This document shows positions 56,768 through 64,000 of a DNA stretch of 64,000 bases, piece by piece. Position 1 is the first letter of the stretch. Every line of letters starts with the position of its first letter. Under the pieces are notes generated by a model. That model did not search any database. It was given only the letters and a program-made list of their open reading frames with translations, and was not told the DNA's origin. Source of the DNA: Streptomyces zaomyceticus (GTDB taxonomy: Bacteria; Actinomycetota; Actinomycetes; Streptomycetales; Streptomycetaceae); assembly GCF_014656215.1 (NCBI RefSeq), contig NZ_BNBZ01000012.1:124001-188000 (forward strand), given 5' to 3'. A program made the translations under genes and the position numbers.

Positions 56768-59665
56768 CTACGGCCTGAGCGCCGTCGCCAGTTGCGCCCG
56801 CGAGCGGACGTCGAGCTTCTGGTAGATCCGGGTCAACCGCGCCTCGACCGTCTTCACACTCAGGTACAGCTTCGCCGCCGCCTCCTGGTTGCTGGCGCCC
56901 TGGGCCACGAGCCGGGCGAGCCGCAGCTCCGCCTCCGTCAGCGAGGACAGCGCGGGCAGCGCCTCCTCACCCCCGGAGCCGGGCCCGGGACTCTCGCTCG
57001 CGACGCCCGCCGGAGCCTCGCTCGCCAGGGCCAGCCACGGAGCGGCGCCGGCCCGCTCGAACACCGAGGCCGCCGCGTGCAGCGCGCTCTGGGCGGCCGA
57101 ACGGCGCCGTCTGCGGCGCTCGACCCGGGCCAGGGCGATCAGCGCCCGCCCCCGTTCGAGGGGCAGCCCGGCCCGCCCGAAGGCCTCGGCCGTACGGGTG
57201 AGCAGCTCCGCCGCCTCGTCGGTCCGCCCCTCCGCCGCGAGCCACAGGGCGTACGCGCGGTCGCAGCCGAGCAGCACCGTGGCCCGTCCCAGCCGGGCGG
57301 CCACCGGCCGTACCTCGTCGAGGAGTGCCAGGGCCTCGTCCGCGGCGTCGTGGGCGAGCAGCGCCTCCGCCAGTTCCTCGTGCCAGCGCAGCATCGACGG
57401 GTCCACCGTCGACTGGGCGCGCTCGTCGGCCTGGACGCGCCGCAGCGTCTCCAGGGCGGCGGCCACGTCGCCGTTGATCAGCTGGACCCGGCCGAGCGCG
57501 TACCGGCTGCGGGAGAGGAAGACCCGGTCGCCCTCCTCCTCCGAGGCCTGGACACTGCGCCGGGCGTAGCTCGCCGCCCGGGCGAAGCTGCCGCCGGCCG
57601 TCTCCGCGAGTGCCAGCGTGTACCAGGCGGGGCCGGGCGAGAGGCCCGCCTCCAGGGTGAGCGCGAGGGACTGCCCCGCGTGCGCGAGGGCTGCCGCGCA
57701 CGCGCCCCTGCGGGACTCGATCGCGGCCAGGGTGGAGAACAGCTCGATCGTGTCCTCCACCGAACCGCGCCGCTGGACCAGGGGAAGGAGCGCGTTCAGT
57801 TCGTCCCGGGCGTCCGTCAGACGGTCGTCGAACAGGGCGTGGCGGATCGTCAGGATCTGTGCGGCGTTACGGATGCCGAGCGGGCGCTCGGCCAGCTCCA
57901 GGGCGCGGGCCTGCGCGAGCACCGCCTCCGCGTCCGGTGACCCGAGGGCCCGTTCCATCCGCGCCTGCACGGTCAGCGCCTGGGCGGCGGTGCGCGGATC
58001 GCCCATCGAGGCGGCCAGCGCGGCCGATTCGACGGCCGCCGTCCGCGAGCGCTGCGGATCGCCGTCCGCGAGGACGTACTTGACGGCGAGCCGGAGCTGG
58101 ACCGCGGCCCGCAGGGCGGTGTCCCCCTCCGAGTCCTCCATCGCGTGGACGTACATCTCGTCGAGCCCGGTCAGCCCCTGGCCCGCCGTGTCGAGTACGG
58201 CGAGCCGCGCCTTGACCCGGTCGGCCGGCACCGCGTCCCGGGCGAGCAGATCGGTGGCGGCCCGCATCGCGAGGTCGGCGCGGGCCGCGCGGGCGGCCTC
58301 CTCGGCCGCGTCGACGAGCCGCGCGATCCGCTGCGTCCCGTGGCGTCCCGGCGTCGACTCGGCGGCGAGCAGCGCGAGTTCGGCGGCGAGCGCGTTGTTT
58401 CCGCGCCGCCGGGCGAGGTCGGCCGCGGCCGCGACCTCGGCGGCGAGTTCCTCGTCCGGGCTGTCGGTGGCGAGCGCCCGGTGCCGTACCGCCTCCACGG
58501 GGTCGTCCACGACCTCCGCGAGGGCCGCGTGTCCCGCGCTCCGCTCGGCCCAACAGGCGTCGTGCACCAGGGTGGAGGGCAGCAGCCCGGCGGTGAAGGT
58601 CACCGAGCCGTCCTCGGAGAGCGACACCAGGCCGGCCCGCTCGGCCGCCGCGAGGTCCGCCTCGGCGCTGGGCCGCCCGGCCCGCCGTACCAGGGTCGAG
58701 GAGGGACGCAGCGCGAGGGCGGCGAGCAGCAGCGTCTCGCGCACGGCGAGCGGCGCGGCGCCCAGGAGCTGGCGGGCGAGGTCGCGGGCACGCCCGGAGA
58801 GGGTCAGCGCCTCCGCGTGGTGCACGGGGGTCCGCGCGTCGGCCAGGGACCGGCCCACGGCGAGGGCCAGACGCGGGTTGCCGCCGCTGGCGCGGTGGAT
58901 GCGGCCGGCCATCCGGGAGGGGAGCCGGTGGTGGATGAGGAGTTCGGCGATCTCGTCGGCGTGCAGCGGGGGCACGAGCAGTACGTCGGCCTCGGACGGC
59001 ACCCAGAGGTGGGAGGCGTGCGGGTCCTCGGGACGGTGGAGCGCGCGGTAGGGCTCCCCTGCCTCGCCGTACGGCTCCGGGGTCTCGACGGCCACCACCC
59101 GCAGGGAGTGGGGCGCCAGGTGGAGGGCGAACCGCAGCAGGTCCGCGCTGTCCGCGTCGACGTGCTGCACGCCGTCGACGACGAGCAGGACGGGGCCCCG
59201 GCAGGTCAGGGTGCGCAGGATCTGGGCGATGCCGAGCCGCAGCGCGATCGGGTCCCAGCCGCCCGCGTCGATCGGCGCCTCGCGGCAGAGCATGGCGACG
59301 GCGGTGCGCTGGGGTCCCGGCAGTTCGTCGAAGACCCCGGACGTCTCGGGCGGGGTGGCGCCGAGTCCGGGCCAGGCCACGGTGGCCGCCACCGACGCCA
59401 CCAGCGCGGCGGCCGAGGCCCCGGGTATCTCGCGGTCGGACGGCAGGGTCGCCAGCCACAGCACGGTCTCGCCGCGTGCTTCGGCACGGGTGGCCTCGGC
59501 GAGGGCGAGCTCGGTCTTGCCCACACCGGCGGGTCCGGTGAGCAGGGCGCGGCCCCGGGTGTGGAGGGCGCGTTCGAGCCGGGCGAGGAGTTCCTCGCGG
59601 CCCACCGGCGCCGGGGGACCGCCCATTCCCGCAGAGCGCAGGGCGAGGTACGGAGCTGTCGTCAC
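56768..59665 (-). CDS. LAL-type LuxR-family transcriptional regulator
   Basis: This 965-residue protein has Walker A GPAGVGKT (44-51), Walker B LLVVDGVQHVDAD, a long TPR-like helical region and a C-terminal LuxR helix-turn-helix (LTEAELRLARLVAQGASNQE, then TVEARLTRIYQKLDV). Large ATP-binding LuxR regulators usually activate secondary metabolism or sugar genes on sensing a signal. GTG 59665 is chosen because GGAGG lies 10 nt upstream; the frame extends to 59761 without coding character. It is convergent with the metacaspase gene (25-nt gap), so any role in that system is a guess. Confidence 0.9.
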   Translation of the reverse strand: MTTAPYLALRSAGMGGPPAPVGREELLARLERALHTRGRALLTGPAGVGKTELALAEATRAEARGETVLWLATLPSDREIPGASAAALVASVAATVAWPGLGATPPETSGVFDELPGPQRTAVAMLCREAPIDAGGWDPIALRLGIAQILRTLTCRGPVLLVVDGVQHVDADSADLLRFALHLAPHSLRVVAVETPEPYGEAGEPYRALHRPEDPHASHLWVPSEADVLLVPPLHADEIAELLIHHRLPSRMAGRIHRASGGNPRLALAVGRSLADARTPVHHAEALTLSGRARDLARQLLGAAPLAVRETLLLAALALRPSSTLVRRAGRPSAEADLAAAERAGLVSLSEDGSVTFTAGLLPSTLVHDACWAERSAGHAALAEVVDDPVEAVRHRALATDSPDEELAAEVAAAADLARRRGNNALAAELALLAAESTPGRHGTQRIARLVDAAEEAARAARADLAMRAATDLLARDAVPADRVKARLAVLDTAGQGLTGLDEMYVHAMEDSEGDTALRAAVQLRLAVKYVLADGDPQRSRTAAVESAALAASMGDPRTAAQALTVQARMERALGSPDAEAVLAQARALELAERPLGIRNAAQILTIRHALFDDRLTDARDELNALLPLVQRRGSVEDTIELFSTLAAIESRRGACAAALAHAGQSLALTLEAGLSPGPAWYTLALAETAGGSFARAASYARRSVQASEEEGDRVFLSRSRYALGRVQLINGDVAAALETLRRVQADERAQSTVDPSMLRWHEELAEALLAHDAADEALALLDEVRPVAARLGRATVLLGCDRAYALWLAAEGRTDEAAELLTRTAEAFGRAGLPLERGRALIALARVERRRRRRSAAQSALHAAASVFERAGAAPWLALASEAPAGVASESPGPGSGGEEALPALSSLTEAELRLARLVAQGASNQEAAAKLYLSVKTVEARLTRIYQKLDVRSRAQLATALRP

Positions 59666-59804
59666 TGTCCACCACCTCCGCCGCTCGGGCCCCCGGCCCA
59701 AGAGCCCCGTGGGCAGAGAATACGGAGCCCACCCGAGGAGTCCAGGCCCCTTGTCCGGCATACGGACAGCACGCCCCGCCGGGACGGTGGTTCGAAACGC
59801 CAGA

Positions 59805-59834
59805 ACGCGCCCGTGGTGTAGACCACGAGCGCGT
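59805..59834 (-). terminator. Hairpin downstream of the S8 peptidase gene
   Basis: ACGCGCCCGTGGT pairs with ACCACGAGCGCGT (one C-A mismatch) around a GTAG loop, about 60 nt after the S8 stop codon and before the LAL start. Confidence 0.55.
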
Positions 59835-59891
59835 CGCTGACCAGCAAGAATGCTGATGTGGGGGGTGGTTCTGGGGTGGAGCTGTGGTGCC

Positions 59892-61727
59892 TTAGAAGGT
59901 CAGGTTCCACGAGTTGATGTAGCCGGTGTCACCCGAGGCCACATCGCGGACCTGGAGCTTCCAGGTGCCGTTGGCGACCTCGCTCGACGCGTCGACCGTG
60001 TACGTGGTCACGACATCGTCGGCGCTGTCCGAGGAGGAGGACGCCTTGAGGTTGCGCACCGTGCCGTCAGGGGCGATCAGGTCGATGACCAGGTCCCCGC
60101 GCCAGGTGTGCTTGATGTCCACGCCGACCTTGAGGGCGGCGGGGGCGTTGCCGGTGCGGCCGGTGACGGCGATCGAGGACGACACGGTGGTGTTGTCCGA
60201 GATCGTCACATCGGTCGCGTTGGTGAAGACGGTGCCGGTCGGCGGGTTGGTGGTGCCGGTGACGGCGTCCACGGTCTTCGCCGTGTCGGCGATGCCGGTG
60301 CCGCAGCCGCCGGTGCAGGTGCCGGGCAGCGGACGGGCGTTGGCCTTGATCGCGGTCTCGATCTCGGCCGGGGTGAGGGTGCTCTTGGCCGACTTGAGCA
60401 GGGCGGCGAGGCCCGCGATGTGCGGAGCCGCCATCGAGGTGCCCTGGTAGGGCTTGAAGTTCTCGGCCGACTGGGTCGTCGAGCCCGAGTTCAGCGTGGA
60501 GTAGATGCCGTTCTCGGGGGTGGTGACGGTACCGGGCGTGTCGGTGGCGCGGCGGGTCTCGCCGCCGGGCGCGGCCACGTCCACGATGGTGCCGAAGTTG
60601 GAGTAGTACGACCGGTTGCCCTCACGGCTGGTGGACGCCACGTTGATGACGTTCGCGCAGTTCGCGGGGGTGAAACCGGAGGCGTTGGCGTTGCTGTTGC
60701 CCGCGGCGACGACGACGGTGGTACCGCGCGAGACGGCGCCGTTGATCGCGGTCTGGTAGACGCTCGGGCAGGAGGCGCTGGCGCCGCCCAGGCTCAGGTT
60801 GATGACCCGCGCCGGGTTCGCGTTGGCGGGGACGCCCGGCACGGTGCCGCCGGAGGCCCACGTGATGGCGTCGGCGATGTCGGCGGACGAGCCGCCGCAC
60901 TTGCCGAGCACCCGCACGGGCTGGATCTTCGCGTTGTACGCGATGCCCGCGATGCCCTTGGTGTTGTTCGTGACGGCGCCGATGGTGCCGGCCACGTGGG
61001 TGCCGTGCCAGGAGGAGTTGGAGGCCTTGGAGCCGAGGCCGCACTCGCCGTCGGTCGCGTTCCAGTCGCCCTCGTCCTTGGCGTCCGCGTCGCGGCCGTT
61101 GCCGTCGCGGGCGTCGGCGGAGGTCGAGATGAAGTCGTACCCGGAGACGATGTTGGTCGCCAGGTCCGTGTGGGCGGCGTAGCCGGTGTCGATGACGGCG
61201 ACGGTGACGCCGGAGCCGGTGGTCTTGTCCCAGGCCGCCGGAACGTTCATGCCGCCGGTGGGCTCGAAGAGGTCCCACTGCTTGGCGTAGTCGGTGTCGT
61301 TCGGCGTGACCGCCATCGCGTAGGCACGGATGTCGGGCTCGACGGAGGCGACGGACGGGTCGGCGCGGAACGCCTCCATGACCTCGGTCACGTCCTGCTT
61401 GGTGGCGCTGTCGCCCAGGTCGACCAGGGCGCCACCGCCGGCGAGGCGGCGCTCGAAGGAGAGCTTCTCGCCCGTCTTCGCGGCCTTCTCGGCCGTGTCG
61501 CTCTTCGCGGCGGTGTTGGAGCCGGCCTCGGTGGCCTGGCTCTTGTAGGTGACGATGACCTTCTCGACCGGGGCGCTGGGGAGCGCCCGCATCGTCTGCG
61601 AAGCCGGTGCGGGCTTCGGGGTGGCAGCGCCCGGGGCGGCGGCGAACGCCCCGGAGGTGGTGGCAGCGGCGCCGAGGATCGCGGCGCTCGCGACCACGGA
61701 TATGACTCTCCGCCTGGAACCGTTCAA
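59892..61727 (-). CDS. Secreted subtilisin-like S8 serine peptidase with P-domain
   Basis: This 611-residue protease has a signal peptide (SRRRVISVVASAAILGAAA), an I9-type propeptide (about 50-135) and a subtilisin domain with Asp 180 in VIDTGYAAHTD, His 241 in WHGTHVAG and Ser 432 in GTSMAAPH. A C-terminal proprotein-convertase P-domain follows (about 500-611, IKHTWRGDLVIDLIAPDG, GYINSWNLTF), a module that stabilises or extends substrate contacts. The start is TTG 61727, with AAAGGG 7 nt before it; nothing better exists in frame. It should act as an extracellular general protease. Confidence 0.94.
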   Translation of the reverse strand: MNGSRRRVISVVASAAILGAAATTSGAFAAAPGAATPKPAPASQTMRALPSAPVEKVIVTYKSQATEAGSNTAAKSDTAEKAAKTGEKLSFERRLAGGGALVDLGDSATKQDVTEVMEAFRADPSVASVEPDIRAYAMAVTPNDTDYAKQWDLFEPTGGMNVPAAWDKTTGSGVTVAVIDTGYAAHTDLATNIVSGYDFISTSADARDGNGRDADAKDEGDWNATDGECGLGSKASNSSWHGTHVAGTIGAVTNNTKGIAGIAYNAKIQPVRVLGKCGGSSADIADAITWASGGTVPGVPANANPARVINLSLGGASASCPSVYQTAINGAVSRGTTVVVAAGNSNANASGFTPANCANVINVASTSREGNRSYYSNFGTIVDVAAPGGETRRATDTPGTVTTPENGIYSTLNSGSTTQSAENFKPYQGTSMAAPHIAGLAALLKSAKSTLTPAEIETAIKANARPLPGTCTGGCGTGIADTAKTVDAVTGTTNPPTGTVFTNATDVTISDNTTVSSSIAVTGRTGNAPAALKVGVDIKHTWRGDLVIDLIAPDGTVRNLKASSSSDSADDVVTTYTVDASSEVANGTWKLQVRDVASGDTGYINSWNLTF

Positions 61728-62280
61728 GGTGTGGCCCTTTCGAGTACGACGTAACTGCGGAGCAGTGGCGGCGGCGCGGGGACACACGGGGCGAAGTGGG
61801 GTCGCGAACCGGCATTCCCTGGGCTTGGGGGGCCCGTGCGCCGCCACCGGCGCGACGGCCCGGGTCAAGGCCGTCACCGGCGGATGCCACCCTCCGCATG
61901 CACCTGTCAGGGTGCGTCCGGGGGATGATATCTGCCGGTGCGGAGGACAGTAGGGAACGGGGGGGTGAACCCGATACGGGGAAAACCCTTGTCACCCCTC
62001 ACGGCCCGGCGGGGGGTCGGTGAGGGGAGGTGCGACCAGGGCCGCGAACAGGGGAGTCGGCACCCCGTCACACACGCGCCGAGCAGCCGGAACACCCGCG
62101 GCGGGGCGTGCTGGTACGTACCTGCTCCTCGGAAAGGTACACACCTCTCGAGGGGAGCCGGACGGCGGCCCCGGCCGAGCCGGCGGGGTCCGTTCCCGGG
62201 GCGGACGGGGGTGTTCCCGGCCGCGGATCGCGGCCGGGAAACGACCTGGCCCCGACCGGGCGCGGACTGCGTGACCTCGG
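61728..62280. other. Non-coding stretch upstream of the S8 gene
   Basis: No open frame here has coding character on either strand. The part nearest 61727 must hold the S8 promoter, though no clear -35/-10 pair is visible. A 10-bp palindrome GGTACGTACC lies at 62113-62122, and a strong hairpin at 62214-62240 ends the acetyltransferase transcript. Confidence 0.5.
62214..62240 (-). terminator. Strong hairpin downstream of the acetyltransferase gene
   Basis: A 12-bp perfect stem (TTCCCGGCCGCG with CGCGGCCGGGAA) with a 3-nt loop lies about 200 nt beyond the acetyltransferase stop, after the 45-bp repeats. It is symmetrical and could work both ways. Confidence 0.6.
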
Positions 62281-62415
62281 CCGGCTTCGAGTGCCGCGAC
62301 CTCGGTCGGTTTCGAGTGGCCTCACCCGGCTTCGAGTGCCGTGGCCCCGGCCGGTTTCGAGTGGCCTCACCCGGCTTCGAGTGCCGTGGCCCCGGCCGGT
62401 TTCGAGTGGCCTCAC
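62281..62415. repeat. 45-bp tandem repeat, three units
   Basis: Units at 62281-62325, 62326-62370 and 62371-62415 are 45 bp each; the last two are identical and the first differs at a few positions. Each unit is itself a pair of related halves containing TTCGAGTG. A degenerate fourth unit runs on into the last codons of the acetyltransferase gene (TSLELG). Confidence 0.9.
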
Positions 62416-62437
62416 ACCGGCTTCGAGGGTCGTGACC

Positions 62438-63304
62438 TCAGCCGAGTTCGAGCGACGTGACCCCGTAGACGCGCTCGCGTGCCACCGGGCGGACCGGGCC
62501 CGTGTACATCCGGGCCGTCTCGAACGTCGGCTCGAGCCCCCGCTCCTCGGCCAGCCGCGCCGCCGCCGGATTCGACTCCGGCATGTCGACCGCGATCCTG
62601 GCCGAGCCGAAGTCCCGCGCCTCGGCGGCGAGCGCGTCGAGCAGCGCGGCCGCGTCCGCCGGAGTGTCCGCGAACAGCGGCCCGATCCGCGCCTCGTCCT
62701 GCGCGGGACGGACCACCCCGTACCCGGTCGGACGTCCGTCGACGACCCGGACCAGCGCGCGGTGGCCGGGCGTGGCGAGCCAGGCGGCGAGGAAGCGCGG
62801 CCGGTCGGCGTGGTGGCAGGCGGCGTCGTACGCGGCGAGGGCGGCCGGGTCGACCAGCCCGGCGGCGACCACACCGGTCACCGGGCCGTCGGGGGCCGGG
62901 ACCTCGCCCACGTACCGCGCCGTCCGGTACGCCGTGACGAAGCCGGAGCGCCGGTAGTTGTCCTGCTGCGCCGGCACTCCGTCGAGCCCGACGGACCGGT
63001 CGCCCGCGTGGGCGAGCGCGGCCCGCCAGGTGGCCAGGCCGTGACCGAGACCACGGAGTTCGGGGCGTACGAGATAGAAGCCGAGGAACGCGTACGCCTC
63101 GTCGTAGGTGACGACCGAAATGGCGGACACCGGCTCCCCGTCGACCCGGCCGAGGAAGAAGCCCCCGGGGTCCTGCGCGAAGAACGCGCGGGCGTCGGAG
63201 AGTCCGGGATTCCATCCCTCCTCGGCCGCCCAGGAGCGCACGAGCTCCCAGTCCCGCTCCGTGGCGGGCGCGACGGACAGCGGGCCGGAGGAGGCGGAGG
63301 CCAT
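62438..63304 (-). CDS. Two-domain GNAT acetyltransferase
   Basis: This 288-residue protein has an N-terminal GNAT domain with the acetyl-CoA loop region AFLGFYLVRPELRGLGHGLA (about 70-90) and a C-terminal acetyltransferase-18-like domain ending GPVRPVARERVYGVTSLEL. The closest pattern is the YitH-type family; substrate unknown. The ATG at 63304 has GAAGGAACCCC upstream. The last codons lie in a degenerate copy of a 45-bp tandem repeat, which suggests the 3' end has been reshaped by repeat expansion. Confidence 0.88.
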   Translation of the reverse strand: MASASSGPLSVAPATERDWELVRSWAAEEGWNPGLSDARAFFAQDPGGFFLGRVDGEPVSAISVVTYDEAYAFLGFYLVRPELRGLGHGLATWRAALAHAGDRSVGLDGVPAQQDNYRRSGFVTAYRTARYVGEVPAPDGPVTGVVAAGLVDPAALAAYDAACHHADRPRFLAAWLATPGHRALVRVVDGRPTGYGVVRPAQDEARIGPLFADTPADAAALLDALAAEARDFGSARIAVDMPESNPAAARLAEERGLEPTFETARMYTGPVRPVARERVYGVTSLELG

Positions 63305-63458
63305 GGGGTTCCTTCAACAGCCGGGAGCGGAGCGGACGGAGGTTCCATCCTGGGGAAACCGGGACGGAACACCCGGGTAAACCGGGCAAAGCGCGCCGAG
63401 CATAGCGCCATGCGTCTCCGTCGCCGCGCACGGGCGATCGATTTCGGCCGCGGGCGCC

Positions 63459-63486
63459 CCGGCGGCCGCAGGGCTCCGCCGGCCGC
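63459..63486 (-). terminator. Possible hairpin after the NAD-kinase-like gene
   Basis: Two alternative 7-bp stems are possible: CCGGCGG (63459-63465) with CCGCCGG (63476-63482), or GCGGCCG (63462-63468) with CGGCCGC (63480-63486). They lie about 60 nt after the stop codon at 63544. Confidence 0.3.
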
Positions 63487-63543
63487 TCCTCGAAGGCTCC
63501 CCGGCGGCCCCTTCCCCGGTTCCCCGGCGCTCCCTCCGGCCCC

Positions 63544-64000
63544 TCAGTGGACGAGACGCAGGCGCGGGTCGGCGACCGCGAGGCGGACGGTCTGACCCCA
63601 GGTCAGTTCCAGCGCGTCCGACTCGACGCCGTCGCCGAACGCCACCAGCCGGTCCGACTCGACGGTGAGGCGCAGGCCCTCGCCCGGATCGAGGAGCCCC
63701 TCGACCCGGCTGGTGCCGGTCGCGGGCGACGGCCAGGCCTCCCGGACGAACCAGGCGAGCCGGGCGTCCGCCGGCGAGGGCAGGGCGAGCGTGCTGGAGC
63801 GCTGCTCCCACAGGGAGCGCAGCCAGCCCGTGGCCCCCGTGCCGGTCCCCACCAGCACACCCGAGGAGGCCTGGGGCTCGGGCGCGCCGGTCGGCACCTC
63901 CGGCGCGTCGAGGTCCAGCGTGTACCGGGCCGTCTGATGGCCGCGCGGCCCGACGTAGATCTCGTTCAGGGCGAGCAGCCGCTGGGCGTCGTCGGTGCGG
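63544..64000 (-). CDS. NAD-kinase-like protein, 3' part
   Basis: The frame is open to the window edge; about 151 residues are visible. The sequence LLALNEIYVGPRGHQTARY and SSGVLVGTGTGATGW match the C-terminal half of the NAD(+) kinase fold, where GTGTGATGW is the nucleotide-binding turn. The last 100 residues form a beta-rich domain. Whether it is a true NAD kinase or a paralogue cannot be decided without the N-terminal GGDG motif, which lies outside the window. Confidence 0.75.
   Translation of the reverse strand, partial: RTDDAQRLLALNEIYVGPRGHQTARYTLDLDAPEVPTGAPEPQASSGVLVGTGTGATGWLRSLWEQRSSTLALPSPADARLAWFVREAWPSPATGTSRVEGLLDPGEGLRLTVESDRLVAFGDGVESDALELTWGQTVRLAVADPRLRLVH

Noticed and set aside
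62281..62415. 45-bp repeats as a CRISPR array
   Set aside because: Units are directly adjacent with no unique spacers, and no cas genes are nearby.
61938..62435. Plus-strand ORF of 165 codons in the S8-acetyltransferase gap
   Set aside because: No ribosome-binding site, Arg/Gly/Pro-rich translation and 45-bp repeats in its 3' part; codon positions do not look coding.

Overview
The window is from a high-GC actinobacterium, almost certainly a Streptomyces or close relative. GC-rich third codon positions leave long spurious open frames on most strands. GTG and TTG starts are common, and the families present (secreted glucanases with discoidin modules, LAL regulators, DUF1996, FdhF/YdeP oxidoreductases, small secreted proteins) are typical of streptomycetes. 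I see no rRNA, tRNA, CRISPR array, insertion sequence or prophage.

Layout. 1-2112: 3' part of a secreted M28 aminopeptidase. 2278-20552: a glucan-utilisation region. It holds a GH64 beta-1,3-glucanase, two GH1 beta-glucosidases, a DUF1996 secreted protein, a discoidin-flanked glycoside hydrolase, a discoidin/beta-helix (GH55-like) protein, a LacI regulator, an aminoglycoside-phosphotransferase-like kinase, a CUT1-type sugar ABC importer without its ATPase, and a divergent ROK regulator. Palindromes centred on GAGCGCTC lie just downstream of the promoters of the GH64 and beta-helix genes and probably bind the LacI protein. A TTAA-N13-TTAA palindrome in front of the importer is the likely ROK operator. 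The enzymes would cut fungal or plant beta-1,3-glucan outside the cell, the importer would bring in oligosaccharides, and the GH1 enzymes would release glucose.

20691-32723: ordinary accessory and housekeeping genes: VOC protein, GNAT, pirin, AhpD-like protein, DUF1275 protein, small secreted protein, EF-hand protein, RecQ, DUF3533/YhgE-like membrane protein, a Clp ATPase followed by a 55-residue acidic protein, and a LysR regulator. 32884-43954: a molybdenum-cofactor island with fdhD, two FdhF/YdeP molybdopterin oxidoreductases, moaA, moeA, an apparently frameshifted moaD, moaE and a FUSC membrane protein. It contains a 130-bp low-GC insert-like element with 15-bp inverted ends and a 26-bp tandem repeat. 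44286-46786: a DyP peroxidase whose C-terminus carries an encapsulin-docking peptide, the encapsulin shell gene 6 nt later, and a DUF1345 membrane protein.

46890-59665: a GreA-like factor, a maltokinase-cap-like protein, and then the most unusual locus: a cytoplasmic trypsin-like protease, a 1788-residue protein with two P-loop NTPase regions, a helical repeat region and a C-terminal trypsin domain, a DNA/RNA non-specific (DRGH) endonuclease, and a divergent metacaspase. A LAL-type LuxR regulator lies convergently. Together these look like an NTP-switched protease/nuclease conflict or regulated-cell-death system. 59892-64000: a secreted subtilisin (S8) with a P-domain, a 710-nt non-coding stretch ending in a 45-bp tandem repeat, a double-domain acetyltransferase, and the 3' part of an NAD-kinase-like gene running off the window.

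All coordinates and motif positions come from reading the sequence; family names rest on motif recognition without database searches.
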